Origin: Platanthera guangdongensis
Taxonomy: Eukaryota; Streptophyta; Magnoliopsida; Asparagales; Orchidaceae
NCBI GenBank assembly: GCA_039583875.1
Contig: CM077150.1
Span: forward strand, 174,105,499 to 174,169,498
Reading direction: 5' to 3'
DNA: 64,000 nt
Position numbers and translations under genes: made by a program. Positions 21,263-33,914 of the stretch are shown in pieces. Below the pieces are notes generated by a model that saw only the letters and a program-made list of their open reading frames with translations, did not search any database and was not told where the DNA came from. Position 1 is the first letter of the stretch; each line of letters opens with the position of its first letter.

Positions 21263-23431
21263 AAGAGTTTGGTCTACTCTACCCCTTATAAATTCATTTT
21301 CCAAGAGAAAGCATGCTAGGGTCTCATACCATGCTCTAGGAGCTTGCTTGAGACCATATAATGCTTTGTTCAATCTAAAAACATAATCAGGATAAGTTGG
21401 AGAGATAAAACCTGGAGGTTGTCTGACATATACTTCCTCTTTGATGTCTCCATTTATAAATGCACTTTTGACATCCATCTGATATACCTTGAATCCTTTA
21501 TGTGCTGCATAAGCTAAAAAGATTCTGATGGCTTCCAATCTTGCAACAGGTGCAAAAGTCTGGTCATAGTCTATTCCTTCTTCTTGAGAATATCCCTGAG
21601 CAACTAGTCTTGTCTTGTTCCTTACAATTACTCCTTGATCATCCAGTTTGTTTCCGAATACCCACTTTGTTCCAACAATGGAATGATCCTTAGGCTTTGG
21701 CACTAGTTCCCATACTTTGTTCCTTTCAAATTGATGCAACTCCTCTTGCATTGCAATGATCCAGTGTGGATCTTGCTCTGCATCTTGAATGGACTGAGGT
21801 TCAATTTGAGATAGGAAGCAGGTGTGCAACAGGTTTTGGTTGACCTGATTTCTGGTTTGCACACCAGCTGAGATGTCTCCAATTATTTGAGAAATTGGAT
21901 GATCTCTTGATGTTATTAAATCAACAGGGGGTGTTGATTGTTCACCAACCTGTGTTGTTGTTTCCTCTTGTGGTACAACAACTGGCTCTTCAAGTTGTTC
22001 TTCAATATGTTGAGCACTTTCTTCATCTTCACTGCTTTCATCCCTTTGGGTAACCTGTAACTTGTTCAAGTCTTCAACAAGAGAATGTTCCTGCAAAGGT
22101 TCTATGGTAGAAGGGATCTTCTCCTTGAAAGACATGTTAAATTCATCAAATGATATGTGAACAGATTCCTCAATTTTTAGAGATGATTTATTATAAACCC
22201 TATAAGCCTTGCTGATCATGGAGTATCCCAAAAACACTCCTTCATCAGCTTTAGCTTGAAACTTTACTAAGTATTTCTTGTCATTATTATGTATGTAGAA
22301 AATACAACCAAAAACTCTAAAATAATCAACTTTAGGTTTCTTCCCTTTGAGTAATTCATAGGGAGTCTTTCCCTTTAGTTTATGTATCAGACTTCTATTC
22401 AGCACATAGTTGGAGGTGTTCACTGCCTCTGCCCAAAAGGATAGAGGAAGGTGAGCATCTGACAACAATGTAGTGGCAGATTCAATAAGGGTTCTATTTT
22501 TCCTTTCAGCTACCCCATTTTGTTGAGGAGTTCTAGGAGCTAAGAAAGTATGCCTGATCCCTTCACTCTGACAGAACTCTTGCATAAGAAGAGAATCAAA
22601 CTCTGTCTCATGATCACTTCTGATCAGGGCAATGTGAGTATTGAACTAAATCTCTATACATTTGAGAAACTCTGTCAGACACTTAAAGTTATCAGACTTC
22701 TTCCTTAAAAAGAACACCCAAGTGAATCTAGAGAAGTCATCTACAACTACTAAAGTGTAAGATTTCCCTCCTAGGCTTTGTACTATGATGGGTCCAAAAA
22801 GATCCATGTGTAACAGATACAATATCCTAGCTGAATCACTCTTATTAAGTGACTTAAAGCTGTTTTTACTTTGCTTGCCTAATTGACAAGCCCTGCAGAG
22901 TCCTTCCTTCTTGTAGGGGCCAGAAGGTAGTCCTCTAACAAGGTTGTCCTTGGATAGCCTAACAATAGTTCTAAGGTTTAGGTGTCCTAGTCTCTTATGC
23001 CATAGAATGTTTCGTCTACAAACAGAATTAAACAGGCAAATATCTACATCAGTTGAAAGAAAATCTACTAGATAGATATTACCTTTCCTTTTACCTGTCA
23101 ACACAGTTGTGTTGTCCTCTGACTTGATTTTGCATAATGCTTTGCTGAAGGTCACCTGGTAGCCTTCATCACACAGCTGACTGATGCTTATTAAGTTGTG
23201 CTTCAGTCCATCCACATAAGCTACCTTCTTGAATGTTACTGATCCAATCTGGACTGCACCATATCCTTTAGTCTGTCCAAAGTTTGAATCACCAAAGATA
23301 ACTTTGGGTCCAAGCTTGGCTCTAAAGGAAGTGAGGTTGTCCTTGTTCTCTGTCATGTGCTTAGAGCACCCACTATCCAAGTACCATTGCTGGTTAGATG
23401 TTGGATAGGTCTTCACCTACACATAAAATAA
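21263..23431 (-). pseudogene. Copia-B pol, truncated in reverse transcriptase
   Basis: Protease ([14 protein letters not shown]), pre-integrase finger, integrase (HMDLFGP; SDHETEF, where copia-A has [18 protein letters not shown]) and reverse transcriptase up to RGRVDQTL, shortly before the YVDD motif. The frame is +1 relative to gag, as in copia-A. Stops: TAG at 22646-22648 (Glu codon in copia-A) and TAG at 23417-23419 where copia-A has CAG; the second would be harmless if pol is reached by splicing at that AG. The truncation is an insertion boundary, not a deletion. Confidence 0.9.
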
Positions 23432-23432
23432 T

Positions 23433-25451
23433 TCATTTGTTTTTGACCCAGTTTACCTTGGGCCTAGGTTGATAACCTTTAAATTCTAAAATAAAAGACA
23501 TCCCAGGTTGACTCTTATATCCTTCAGGATGATATCTCCTTGGAGGTATAATCCATTCAGTATAAGGGTTAAAGATTTGGGATGAAGGACCCTTAGGATT
23601 GGATTTTGATTTGCCCTTGAAAAAATTTCCAGAGTTCTGACCTTTGTTCAACGATCTTGGAGCTGCGTTCGACGATCTTGGGTCAGATCGTCGAGCTCCG
23701 TTCGACGGTCGACTATAGCAGAGTTCAGGGACTTGAGATCGTCGACCTGAGTTTGATGATTTTGCCTGAGATCGTCGATCTGCGTTCGGCGGTCGTCGAT
23801 CTCCGTTCGACGATTTCTGCTGGGACTTAGTTTTCTTGTGCAGATCAGAATTTTTCCTAGCTACCTCTACAACTCCCTTTCCTTTGTCAGAAATGAATTT
23901 GATTGGAGTTGTTAGAACTATGGGTTGGCTGGATGAAGCACCCAAGCCCAGTGTACTATTAAATCTGGAGTTCACTGTGCTTGTGATGTCCATCAGCTTG
24001 ATGCTTCTCCCATTAAGGGATTCTTCAAGCTTCTTGGCCTCAGATAGCTCACTTTTCAGTGAAGCTATCTGCTCCCTACAGCACTCCAACTCCTGAGAGA
24101 GTTCGAGGTTTTCTGACTTTAAAGTATTACGTTCAGATAAATGATTTCTGAGAGAGATAATTTCTTTCTCAGATTTTAGCAGGTCTAAACACAATGCTTT
24201 AAATTCAGATTTAAAGTCCTCTGAATTAAAATCAAAAGAACTAATTACCTGATCTTCTTCAGGTTGAGTCTCTGAGTCTGACTCTGACTCCTCTTCTTCT
24301 GAATTATGTTGTGAGGCATTGATTGCCATCATGCAGAACTCTTTCTCTTCTGCATCATCCTCATCATCACTGGAGCTGGATGAGGCTTCTGACTCCTCTT
24401 AAGTCTCACTCCAGGATTCAGCAACAAACCCCTTTCTTGTATGTTTGTTTTTGCTTGATGAGGGTTTGCCATTGCCATTCCTTTTGGAGTCTTTCTCCTT
24501 TCTTCTTTCCTTCTTGTCCCTTCTGTCCTTGTTTTTGTTTTCTGGACAGTCAGGAACTATGTGCCCTGGTTTCCTGCAACCAAAGCAAACAATTTCTTTA
24601 TTATTAATTGACTTGTCATACCTTGGCTTATCATGCTCCTTGTATGATCTCCTTCTGAAGTCCTTTCTGGCCATCTTGTAAAATCTTTTGGCCAACAGAC
24701 TGAGCAGTTCATCATTGCCTGTGACTTTGTCTTCAGGCTGATCTTCAGTTGCCTTGAAGGCTATGATCTTCTCTTTTCTTGTGGCCGGTGAGGCAGCCTT
24801 CTGTTCTTCTTCTCTATTTTTGATGAGTAGCTCATAAGATTTGAGCTTACCCAATAGAGCTTCAGTGGTGATCTCATTCAGACTTCTGGCATCCTTAATT
24901 GGCCAGATTCTTGAATCCCAAGTGCTAGGGAAGCACATTAGAATTTTGTCATTGAGTTCGGTTAGTGAGATCTCTTTATCCAATGTCCTGAGTTCACTGA
25001 CAATTAGACTGAGCATGTTGTACATATCTCCTACTGACTCAATTTCTCCCTTCTTGAAATTCTCATATTGAGATATGAGGTGGGATCTCCTATCCTTTCT
25101 CTCATCAGCTGAGCCTGAGACTATTTCAGAGAGTTTGTCCCAAATTTCCTTTGTTGAATTGCATTCAGCCACCTTTTGAAATATGTCATCAGACATTGTC
25201 TGGGCTAAGATGTTCATAGCCTTGGCATCAGCTACCTTCCATTTCTTAATGTCAGCATCTGTTCCTGATGGAGGTGGAACGGCATTTGTATTTGAGTTCT
25301 CTGGAGGTCTTGGACACACTGTCAAAACAGAGTTAAAAATATCCTCGTCAATAGAATTCATGTATAGTCTGATCCTTGCTTTCCAAAGTGCAAACTTGGA
25401 TATATTGCACACTGGAGGTTTGGTGCTAGCATAATCTTTGTTTTGGGCCAT
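23433..25451 (-). pseudogene. Copia-B gag, one in-frame stop
   Basis: Starts MAQNKDYASTKPP and follows copia-A gag throughout: capsid block, zinc knuckle CFGCRKPGHIVPDC, acidic serine-rich region, coiled coil (here intact: QELECCREQIASLKSEL) and the basic palindrome-encoded repeat. TAA at 24399-24401 replaces a Glu codon of the acidic stretch. It ends with TGA at 23433-23435, with pol in the +1 frame beyond. About 673 codons. Confidence 0.9.
23647..23815. repeat. Palindrome array in copia-B gag coding sequence
   Basis: The same ATCGTCGA / TCGACGAT word as in copia-A gag, with fewer and more diverged units (for example GATCGTCGAGCTCCGTTCGACGG). Confidence 0.85.
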
Positions 25452-25563
25452 GATTTGTTAAAACAAAACCTAATAATAAACTTCAAAAGAAAACAGATCT
25501 AACTAGGGATCTTTGGGTTCAGGTGTTAGCCTGTGCAACCACCAAGGTGTGGTATGTTTAACC

Positions 25564-25581
25564 AACCTCTCTTTGATACCA
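25564..25581 (-). other. Copia-B primer binding site (initiator tRNA-Met)
   Basis: On the minus strand TGGTATCAAAGAGAGGTT, 2 nt inside the LTR. It matches the initiator tRNA-Met complement with changes after TGGTATCA. Confidence 0.88.
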
Positions 25582-25583
25582 AT

Positions 25584-27104
25584 TGAAAGTGCAGCTAGAT
25601 CTGATATACTCTAGAGGGGGGGTGAATAGAGTATATGTTGCTTGAAAATGTTTTACAACAATTGTTGTAATCTGAGTGAGCAGGGAAGCAGTTAATAAAT
25701 CTAATCACAGAACTAAACTAATCAAGCTAATCACAAAACAATCACAGCCAGAAACAAAAATAAAGATAAGCAAAACCAGATGACACAAGGAAATATAGTG
25801 GTTCCCCTAAACTTGGGTACATCCACTCTTCTACAACCCTAGGTAGGAATCCACTGCAGGATGAGTTGATCAGGTGTCCTGGGCACCAATGAGCTTTTGA
25901 TAAGGTGCTCAAAAACCAAATCAGATTTTTTGATCAGGTGTCTTGCCACCAATGAGCTTTTGACAAGGTGCTCAAAAACCAAACTCAAACTTTTGAAGGG
26001 AGTTTGAGAAACCCTTTATGGAGTTGGAGGTGAGAGAGTGATGGAAGTCTTGTCTTTCTCAAACAACTAAGAAGACTATGTGGATTTGATGGTGTCAAAG
26101 CTCCCCCTGAGTCCTTGAGATCTTCAGGAAAAGAAGCTTTGTTGTAGGGTGATAGGCCTTCAAAAGTTGAGCTCCAGCAAAAGATGATTTCAGCAACAGC
26201 TGAAATGTTAGGTTTCTGGAGTCTTGAAAGATGTTGGCCTTGAACAGTTGAGACAAGATAGATTTGAGAAAAATTTGATCTCCTTGGATGTGTGTTCTTG
26301 AGAATTCTTTGAGACAGAGAATATTCTGTTCTTGTTCTGAAGATTACTAATGTCTGTCTATGTGTCTGTCTGTCTGATGGAGAGATTCAAAAATTCTTGG
26401 CTTTTATTCTATGGTACTGAATGGAAAAACATCCTCTGTCAAGAATAGTCGTTGTCCTGCATTAATTGCATCCTTAATTGCAAAATGTCTTCTGGAGGAA
26501 AGTCCATATAAATATTCCTTGAAAATCCCTTGAAACTTGGTCCAGAAATAAATGAAAATGGCTAGAAAATCTTCTGAATTAATTGCAGAATAACTCCTTA
26601 ACTGATTTGAATTTGAATCTTGAAACATCCTTGAAGTTATCTGAAAACGTCGAACTGAGCTCTGCTATCATCGAACTGAGCTCAGCGATATGGACTTATA
26701 CTGCAACAAAATATCGTCAATCTGAGCTCAAAGATCGTCGAACTGAGCTTAGAGATAGAGATCCAAAGCTGAGTCAAGATCGTCGAACTGAGCTCACCGA
26801 TCGTCGAATGGAGTTCGACGATATGATGAAGTTGAGCTCAGCGATTGTCGAATGGAGTTCGACGATCTGCCGATGTTGAGCTGGACGATCGTCGATCGGA
26901 GTTCGACGAATCGTCGTGCTGAGCTCGATGATATCACTTAGTCTCAAACTGAAAAAGGCTTGGTCTTAAGGGCAGCTTCCAAACTCAGACTTCTAACCCT
27001 TAGACTCAATTCTAATTGACCTTTTGAGCTATACAGGAGGTCAAACATTGGTTTCCTAGAGACATAGTGATCCTGACCCAAATTAGTAATAGGGTGTTCC
27101 AACA
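25584..27104 (-). repeat. Copia-B 5' LTR
   Basis: 1521 bp, minus strand, TGTTGGAACACCC at the 27104 end and CACTTTCA at 25584. It is homologous along its length to the copia-A LTR, with a palindrome array at 26647-26933 and a TATA-like GAATAAAAG at 26401-26410 (minus strand). The neighbouring 27105-27109 (AAAAT) should be one copy of the target duplication; the other is outside the window. Confidence 0.93.
26647..26933. repeat. Palindrome array in copia-B LTR
   Basis: About a dozen copies of ATCGTCGAACTGAGCTCA and its complement, for example ATCGTCGAATGGAG followed by TTCGACGAT, matching the array of copia-A in position and word but not base for base. Confidence 0.88.
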
Positions 27105-27238
27105 AAAATGTCCTGAAACTTTTGTTGCTGCCTCTCTTTTCTGATATTTTGCAGCCTATGAAGAAATGGAGGCCTTGCCCGCGGGAGTTGGACTTCAAGT
27201 GCAATAACCACCAAGGGTTCCTTGGGTGGCTCATCAGT
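27105..27238 (-). pseudogene. Gypsy gag/protease-linker fragment
   Basis: On the minus strand the frame reads EPPKEPLVV...RPPFLHRLQNIRKERQQQKF then QDIF. This resembles the linker before the protease in Athila-like gypsy polyproteins (compare FEKFILLLKQIHINVPF in Athila-2). Only about 44 codons survive between copia-B and the chromovirus LTR. It is probably part of an older element into which both inserted. Confidence 0.45.
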
Positions 27239-30200
27239 TGTAAGACCCCCCCTTTTTTTATCTTTGAAACACCAGGGTCTTAGGCCCAGAACCTCCGCTG
27301 TGCGGTGACACATTCACGCCCCGAAGGGTCATCACCCCAAATCGCCGGTTCTGCCGGCCGATTTGATCACAGAAAAGCAACAAACGTAGAGTAAACACAA
27401 GTGAGGTAAAAACTCTAACCAAATGTCCACAATAATATCACATTTGAGTAAATATATCTCCACGAAGGGAGGGTCCACAAAATATAATGTACTGAAAATA
27501 AGGGCTTAAGCCCGCTACATCAAATGCTCACTACATAGTCACTCAAGCGGAAGCAAAATAAAACACTAGTAAGGTCAGGGGCTCACAGTCCTCATCGTCT
27601 GAACTCCGGTGCTAGACAGCCCCATCTCCAAGCGTGCCGACCTACGGGGATGCTCGTCCATGCTGGGCTCCATGATCCCCTAAATGATGTGGTTCGAAAA
27701 CCGTTAGTCTATAAGACTAAGTCCAATCATCCCCCACCCCCTTCCCCCATGGCCCCTAGGAGCCGAGCAGAGAGGAAGAAAGGTGAGGACTTGAAGGTGG
27801 AGAGTAATCAAGAAACAGATGGCACCGGACCTATACTAGCAATTTTATAGTACATGTGGCAGTAGAGTAAAGTATGAAAAGTAACCTTAACTTATATGGA
27901 AACATATAAGCAAGGGTTCTTTTACAGGGCTCCCATCGTATAAAAAGTCTCATACCAATTTTTACGTTGTGGTGTCAGTTATTATCAGCAATATATATAT
28001 ATATGAAGAATTTTAACCTTTATTTATAAATTTGCCCACACAAGCTTATAGACCAAGGGGTCGTTTTGCAGGACCTATTGTATAAGAATCCCTTACCACT
28101 TATACAATAGGTGACAGGGGTTTTATGATATGATTATGCTATGACATGCAAGTGGGTTATGATGCGATCATGCAAGTGCAACTCACCCACCCGACTCTGT
28201 GCACACAGACCTTTAGTTCCCCCTTTCTGGAGACGAACCTCACAGGATACCTCCGTAGTGGCAGACGGAAGCGGTGGGTTGGGCCTCGCCCACCTCTAAA
28301 ACAGTAAAGCACTACCGGTCAGACCTATCATACGCCTCAACGTTGGTGCACTAAGCGGAGCTCCTGCATACTCTTGCCGGCTGGAGCACCGGACTTCTGT
28401 TGGCGAAGTGCTAGCCATACTTGACGAATCAACGTATTGGCGTTGGTGCATCGACACTCCAATACCGAAGACCAACCACCTTTACTTTATGCACATGCAA
28501 CCTTATGTATCAGCACCGAGCCAAGGCTCCCCGGACCATCCCGTCCATCACAAACATCAACTGAGCCAAAGCTCGTCGGGCCATCCTGCACCTCACAAAT
28601 ATCAACCGAGTCAAACCAACTTCCCGAGACACCGGGGTATGTGAAAGTGAACCCCTTATTTATTCTAGTTGCTCTTTAAGATTTATCACCCCTACAGTTT
28701 ACGTTAGCCCAGGACTGCTCAAGGTATACCCCGTGAAGGGCTCTCGAAGACATTAAAAACTACGATGGGATTACACCCAAAGCTCCCTTTCGCAAGGCAC
28801 TTACTATTATTGGTTGCTACCCGATTTCACGACCCTTAATTAATTTTTACTGAATCTAACCCTAGTGCATTAAACACTTCCCCTCTATGGGAAGGACGAT
28901 CTTTCGCAGATCCCGAGCACAACCTAACACTAGTCAACCTCTCACTCTACTAATCATGTATCCCAATGATGAACTCCTTTATTTACCCAAACCAGCAACC
29001 TACTGAGGATTCACTCTTCAAAATTCATTACCCACTCTAGTTCAGTTTCCACAGTTATTATATGCAGACCACCCTATACTATATGAGATGTTTAAAGGAG
29101 GTACTCCGGATTTTCTTCCAAATCTCCTATAAAATTTACCAGAGCTCTATCATAACAAATTTAGTCTAAAATCAGAGATCGATAATTTTTCTAATTAATT
29201 TGATATTTATTGAATTTTCCCAAATGTTTGGCCAGGGGCAATTTTGAACATGAACTATATGATCTACTCAAATAATGGCCACCCAAAAATTTTGATCACT
29301 CAATAACAGAGATAAATGACTAGATATTAATTTTCATAATTTTTCAGAGAATATTTCACCTCTAATTAATTTATCCAAAATAATTCCCTTAATCTTATGT
29401 AAAGAAGGAAGTACCAAAATTACTCATTAAAAAATTATGTAAAAATTTCAGAATCTTAATATGGATCAAAAAAGATTATTGTACAAAAATCAAAATTTTA
29501 CAGGCTTGCTAGATGCCAAAATAAATTAAATTAAATTTTCATAGGAAACCATACTTAATGAAACAACCCTTAAAAATACTCATCCAAAATTCTATAAAAA
29601 TTCGCAAAGCTTTAAAACATAATATAAAGTACTCTGGCTAAAGTTCATCAATTTCCAGCAAGTAGTTAGTTCATAATAAATTCCTAAGTAAATAATACAA
29701 ATTATTAAATTTTTAATGAAGTATCCAAAATATTAATCCTAAATTCATGATAAAATCTCCAGAGCTTGTACTATCTTTAAAAACTACTTAACCTAAATCT
29801 CATCACTTTTCAAAGAGTTTAATTGACATTTTCCTTCACAATAAGGTTTTTGCCCTAAGCTATGGTTAGGGTTTTGAGGGGGTTTAAGGCTTCCAAATTC
29901 CCTAAAATTTTAACCAGAGAACTATACTAATCATGTGGTCCTCGCCACCAATTTTCAAGTCAATCTAAGGTAATTGGCCCCATGATCTTCAAACCCTAAA
30001 AATCCCCATTAAGGGACATACCCTAGGGTTCTAAGGCTACACTACTCTTAACCACCCCAAATTCCATTGGAGGGTGATTCATACTATAAAAATTCAGTGG
30101 CCAAAATATCAACCTCTGTTGAGGTGATTTGACCACTCAAAACCCAAAGGGGATGCTTGACCTATTTAACCCTAAAAGGGGTCAACCTTGGGTTGGATCA

Positions 30201-32306
30201 ATACCTAACCAAAACATCTCCAAATGAGATGAAAATTTTACCAGGTCCCTAAGATGCCCTCTAAGACTACCCACCCAAATTTGGGGGAGTTTTGAGATGT
30301 TTAGGACACCTAATTAATTTATTCATATATTATTAAATTTTTCTAAAAACTATAGAAAATTCTTTCCAAAAATTCTGAATTTCGGACAGACCCTAGGTAT
30401 AGATAGGGTAGGCTTCCTACCCAAATGGCAGGTCATTTGGAAAAGGGATGAAGGGTGGGCATCCATTTGAATCTCAATATAGCCCTAGGGATAGACTTCA
30501 ACAAAATGCGTGCCCTGGTCAAACCAGGGATCCAAATGGGTTCAAATTAATTTTGACATAAACTAGACCCTCCAGGCTACAAAGTTTATGTTGACCACTT
30601 TTTATGAAACAACTCCTAAGTAGTTTTAAAAATTAAAACCAATAAATACAAAATCTGTGACATAATTAAATAATTAGAAATTTATATACTATAGTTTGGA
30701 ATATAATATGGCACGAATCTTGGCGCAAAGTGGACGGGATCCCTTCATCTTCTACCTTGAGCCGATGGCCAGGATTCATTTTTCCTGGGCCAGTTTCAAG
30801 CGGTTGGTGCCGGCCATCCATTCGCCTCCCCGGCCGGCCACCGCCACCATCACCTCCGTTGAGGTGGTGGCTGTCGCCAGGCGGCGTTACCTCCGCCGGA
30901 GAGCCCTATTTCGGCGATCCCGATGGTTGCATTTTTGCGGAAAAACCAGGAAAATTTCTCTTTGGATCGGGTTCAATTGAGCCCGAACCTTGGCCCTAAA
31001 GATCCCTAAGAACTACCCATGAAAGGAGTGGAGGAGGACCTTGCCGGCGTCCTGATGTCGAGAAAATCATCGGGAAGCCATCTTTGAAGGCGGTGCTGCT
31101 CGGTTTCTGCAACTACACAGTGGGGAGGCTCGGTTTCTTCAGGTAAGGATTGGGAAATCCTCCCCTCGGCCCACTGAAGGTGTTTAAAGCCTCAGATAGG
31201 GAGGGGAGAGGCTGGATCATCAATGGCCATTAAGGCCATTAATGGCTACAATCAGCCATGGTACAGGGGGCTGAACCTGGCCCTTGGTGGCCAGGGAAGC
31301 GGCTGGAAACTTCTCCCCTTCCCTAGGGGAGTTGAATTCAGAAATTAAAGGTGGCCTTTGGCCTTCCCTTGGCCGAGCCCCTTCCCTCCCTCCTCTTCAT
31401 TTTTCTCTCTCCTCCACAACCATGGAAATGAAGCTCACCCTCTCTCCTAGTCGCCAAGTTGACTTAGTCAATCTGGAGATCTATTGGCAGCCCATCCATA
31501 CACATCATCTCCTAAAGAAGCCACATGAGGAGGCTTGGACTTGGGCTAGGTTGACCCAAGGTAGGCTTGGTTGACTTTGGTCTTTTTGACCTTTTCGGTT
31601 GCCCCCTAAGAGTCCCTAGTGACCCATTTCTCTGCCCTAAGGCCTAGGTAGGGTTGGATAGGGTTGACTTGGCCTCTTGGAGGTCACTTGTCCCTTGGTA
31701 AGGGCACTTTGACCTCTTTAGGGCTAGTGTTGACTTGGGTCAACATGACGATTTGGGTTGACCCCATGGAGTCCTTGGTGACCCCATGGCTTCCCCCGAG
31801 GTCTAGGAAGGGTTATGTAGGGTTACCTTTCACCTTGGAGGTCACCTACCCTTAGTAAGGGAACTTTGACTAGATTAGGGGCTATAGTTGACTTGTGTCA
31901 ACTTGGCCTCTAGGACTAAACCCAATGTGTCCTTTGTGACCCATTAACCTCACTTTAGGTCTAGGAAGACTTGGGCAAGGTTGGTTGGGCACATTACAGG
32001 CCAACTGCCCTTTGTTAGGGCATCATGCCCAATTTAGGCCTATGGTGGTCCTATGTCAAATTGGCCACTTTCGGTTGACTCCAATGGAACCTTAAGGCTC
32101 TAGTGGATGTGGTGGGGTCGTGGAGTCATGATGAAGCCCTAAAGTCAAACCCTAGGTTTTGTGATGAGGTTGTGTCATAGGCAGACCAAGGTGATTCTCA
32201 CCTTGGCCTTCTATCACCTGACCCTTTTTAGCTTCCTAGGGTTTTGTCATGACCTAGTGATGGCCAAAACCACTCTTAGGGGTCTAGTTGGTAATGGGAT
32301 GTTATA
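27239..32306 (-). repeat. Chromovirus 3' LTR, about 5.07 kb
   Basis: Noncoding DNA bounded by TGTAAGACCCCCC (27239) and GGGATGTTATA (32306). These ends are imperfect inverted repeats, as in chromovirus LTRs that begin TGTAACACCCC and end in its complement. It lies just 3' of the chromovirus pol on the minus strand. The body has AT-rich tracts (29000-30700), a TA run near 27988-28004 and a GC-rich block (30740-31140) with short ORFs that resemble nothing I know. No gene is supported in this 5 kb. The right boundary (TATA instead of TGTA) is an inference. Confidence 0.55.
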
Positions 32307-32598
32307 AATCCCAATAAATAAAACAAAGATTTCATCCCCGAAATCAAGGTTAAGCCTACGAGAATTTATATCGGAGGAAAGGAAACTTGTAACATACCAT
32401 AAGAAGTTAACGATTACATCCCAATGCCATGTTTGCTAAGTGGGGTTTAAAGGGAAACCTAAATCTATGACCAATTCGCCCAATTGGCAAAGCCAAGATC
32501 CCAATAAACAAAAGATTGGCCTCTACTCTTCCGAGAGCAGCCTACTAGTTTTAAAACAGGAAGGTAAATTGAAAATTTTGAGAGGTTGTGCGGTATAC
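32307..32598 (-). other. Chromovirus 3' untranslated region and polypurine area
   Basis: On the minus strand it contains GATTTCGGGGATGAAATC (about 32331-32348), the counterpart of the conserved TTCGAGGACGAAAT block found just before the LTR in many plant chromoviruses, then TTATTGGGATT next to the LTR, a decayed polypurine tract. Confidence 0.5.
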
Positions 32599-32882
32599 CT
32601 AACTGAACAGCTCTGGATACTTTTGTCACATCAGGTCCTGTGGTTCCCAGGTATGCTCCTCCTGGCCGTGGTTTCTCCACAAAACTTTGACTAACGGAAA
32701 CTTCTTACGACGCAAGATCCGTACTCCTCTATCATCGATCCGAACCCGACTCCAAGTGAACTGACCGGTCTGAAGCTACCATTCGATCTGTGGTCGAAAT
32801 CTGTTGCTCCGTGCGTAGTAGATCCCTCCTAATGGAAGAAATATGGAACACGTCGTGTAAACCCATCAGTTCCGGTGGCAAC
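32599..32882 (-). pseudogene. Chromovirus pol C-terminus, continuation of 60547-59696
   Basis: On the minus strand the frame continues from the copia-C insertion point with LPPELMGLHDVFHISSIRR. After a double stop and a frameshift near 32745 it continues with FPLVKVLWRNHGQEEHTWE and KYPELF, the typical end of plant chromovirus polyproteins, stopping at TAG 32599-32601. The join is in frame with 59696 once copia-C and one TCCAG are ignored, showing that both pieces were one gene. Confidence 0.8.
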
Positions 32883-32887
32883 TCCAG
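32883..32887. repeat. Target-site duplication of copia-C, left copy (TCCAG)
   Basis: TCCAG directly before TGTTGGGTACATT; the identical TCCAG follows the element at 59696-59700. This fixes the copia-C boundaries 27 kb apart. Confidence 0.95.
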
Positions 32888-33032
32888 TGTTGGGTACATT
32901 GGAATATATGTACCTGATTTGAAGAAGCCTCACCCTACTCAATGATATACATCAAGGTGTATTTGATGTGCTTTGAGCTTATATGTGCAGGTTAAGTAAT
33001 TGCAGGAAAAACATAAAAGTTTCTAAGTCCAT

Positions 33033-33782
33033 TTGTCGACACCTAGAGGTGAAGTGCCGACACTTATGAAGGCTAGTGTCGACACCCAAAGAAGCTGTGT
33101 CGACACTTGGAGTAATTGTGTCGACACCAGGAAGGCAGAGTCTACAACAGAAGAAATGTGTCGACACATATAGGTTGTGTCGACACACTGTGAAGAATTG
33201 ACAACATTATCTGTGTTGACACTTAGAGGCAGTGTCGACACCCAGAGAAACTTTGTTTACATCAAATGTGTCGACACCAGGAGGCTGTGTCGACACTCAG
33301 CAAACTTCAACAAAAGTTAAAGTACATGTGTCGACACAAAGGATATGTGTCAACACTCAGCAAGTTTCAACACATGAAGGCATGTGTCGACACAAAGGAG
33401 ATGTGTCGACACTTAGGAAAGTTTTAACACATGAAGGCATGTGTCGACACAAAGGAGATGTGTCGACATTCAGGAAAGTTTCAACACAAGAAGATGTGTC
33501 GACACAAAGGAGTTTTGTCGACACACAGCATATTTCAACTAAGTATTAAAGAAGAAATACTTGTGTCGACACACAGAATCAGTGTCAACACATTCAACAG
33601 AAGGCTTGTGTCGACACACAGAATCAGTGTCGACACATTCTGAAGAAGCAGTGTCGAGAAGCTGTTACAACAACACAAGGAGTTGTGTCGACACCATGAA
33701 GGCTAGTGTCGACACTTAGTCTACTTATGTCGACACTTAGTCTATTTGTGTCGACACATAAAGACTATCTGTCTCGATACTT
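33033..33782. repeat. GTGTCGACAC palindrome array in copia-C 5' LTR
   Basis: About 22 exact TGTCGACAC words by eye plus several one-base variants, in roughly 750 bp. GTGTCGACAC is its own reverse complement. Spacers of 10-35 bp are unrelated or partly duplicated (CACAAAGGAGATGTG, CATGAAGGCATGTG). Confidence 0.95.
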
Positions 33783-33914
33783 TCAGACAGTGACAGAGAT
33801 TTCAAGAAGTGACTGGATGACATGACAGCTGCCATTTCAACCGGTCAACTACAACTGTTATAGCCGTCAGAAAGTTGTTAGAAATCAGATCAGCTGGTTA
33901 CCTTGGAGGAAGAC

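Larger units (their letters stand above)
21263..27104 (-). mobile_element. Copia-B, Sirevirus-like, same family as copia-A, interrupted by Athila-1
   Basis: Minus-strand element with 5' LTR (27104-25584), initiator tRNA-Met primer site, gag and pol as far as the middle of reverse transcriptase. It stops at 21263 exactly where Athila-1 begins; the rest of pol, ORF3 and the 3' LTR presumably lie left of the window beyond Athila-1. Proteins are nearly identical to copia-A. Its right flank is a gypsy gag fragment. Confidence 0.9.

Noticed and set aside
27985..28006. TA dinucleotide run as an origin or promoter
   Set aside because: A simple microsatellite within a long LTR; nothing around it supports a function.
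30696..30999. Two overlapping ORFs of about 90 codons in the GC-rich part of the chromovirus LTR
   Set aside because: Overlapping frames in one GC-rich block, no recognisable domain and no homologue in the other elements; taken as chance ORFs.
33232..33643. ORFs rich in CVDT/CRH repeats within the copia-C LTR (also 57961-58533)
   Set aside because: They are translations of the TGTCGACAC array in several frames and both strands, with no start context or conservation as protein.
33033..33782. CRISPR-like array
   Set aside because: Repeat word is only 9-10 bp and irregularly spaced inside a plant retrotransposon LTR; no cas genes and wrong kind of organism.
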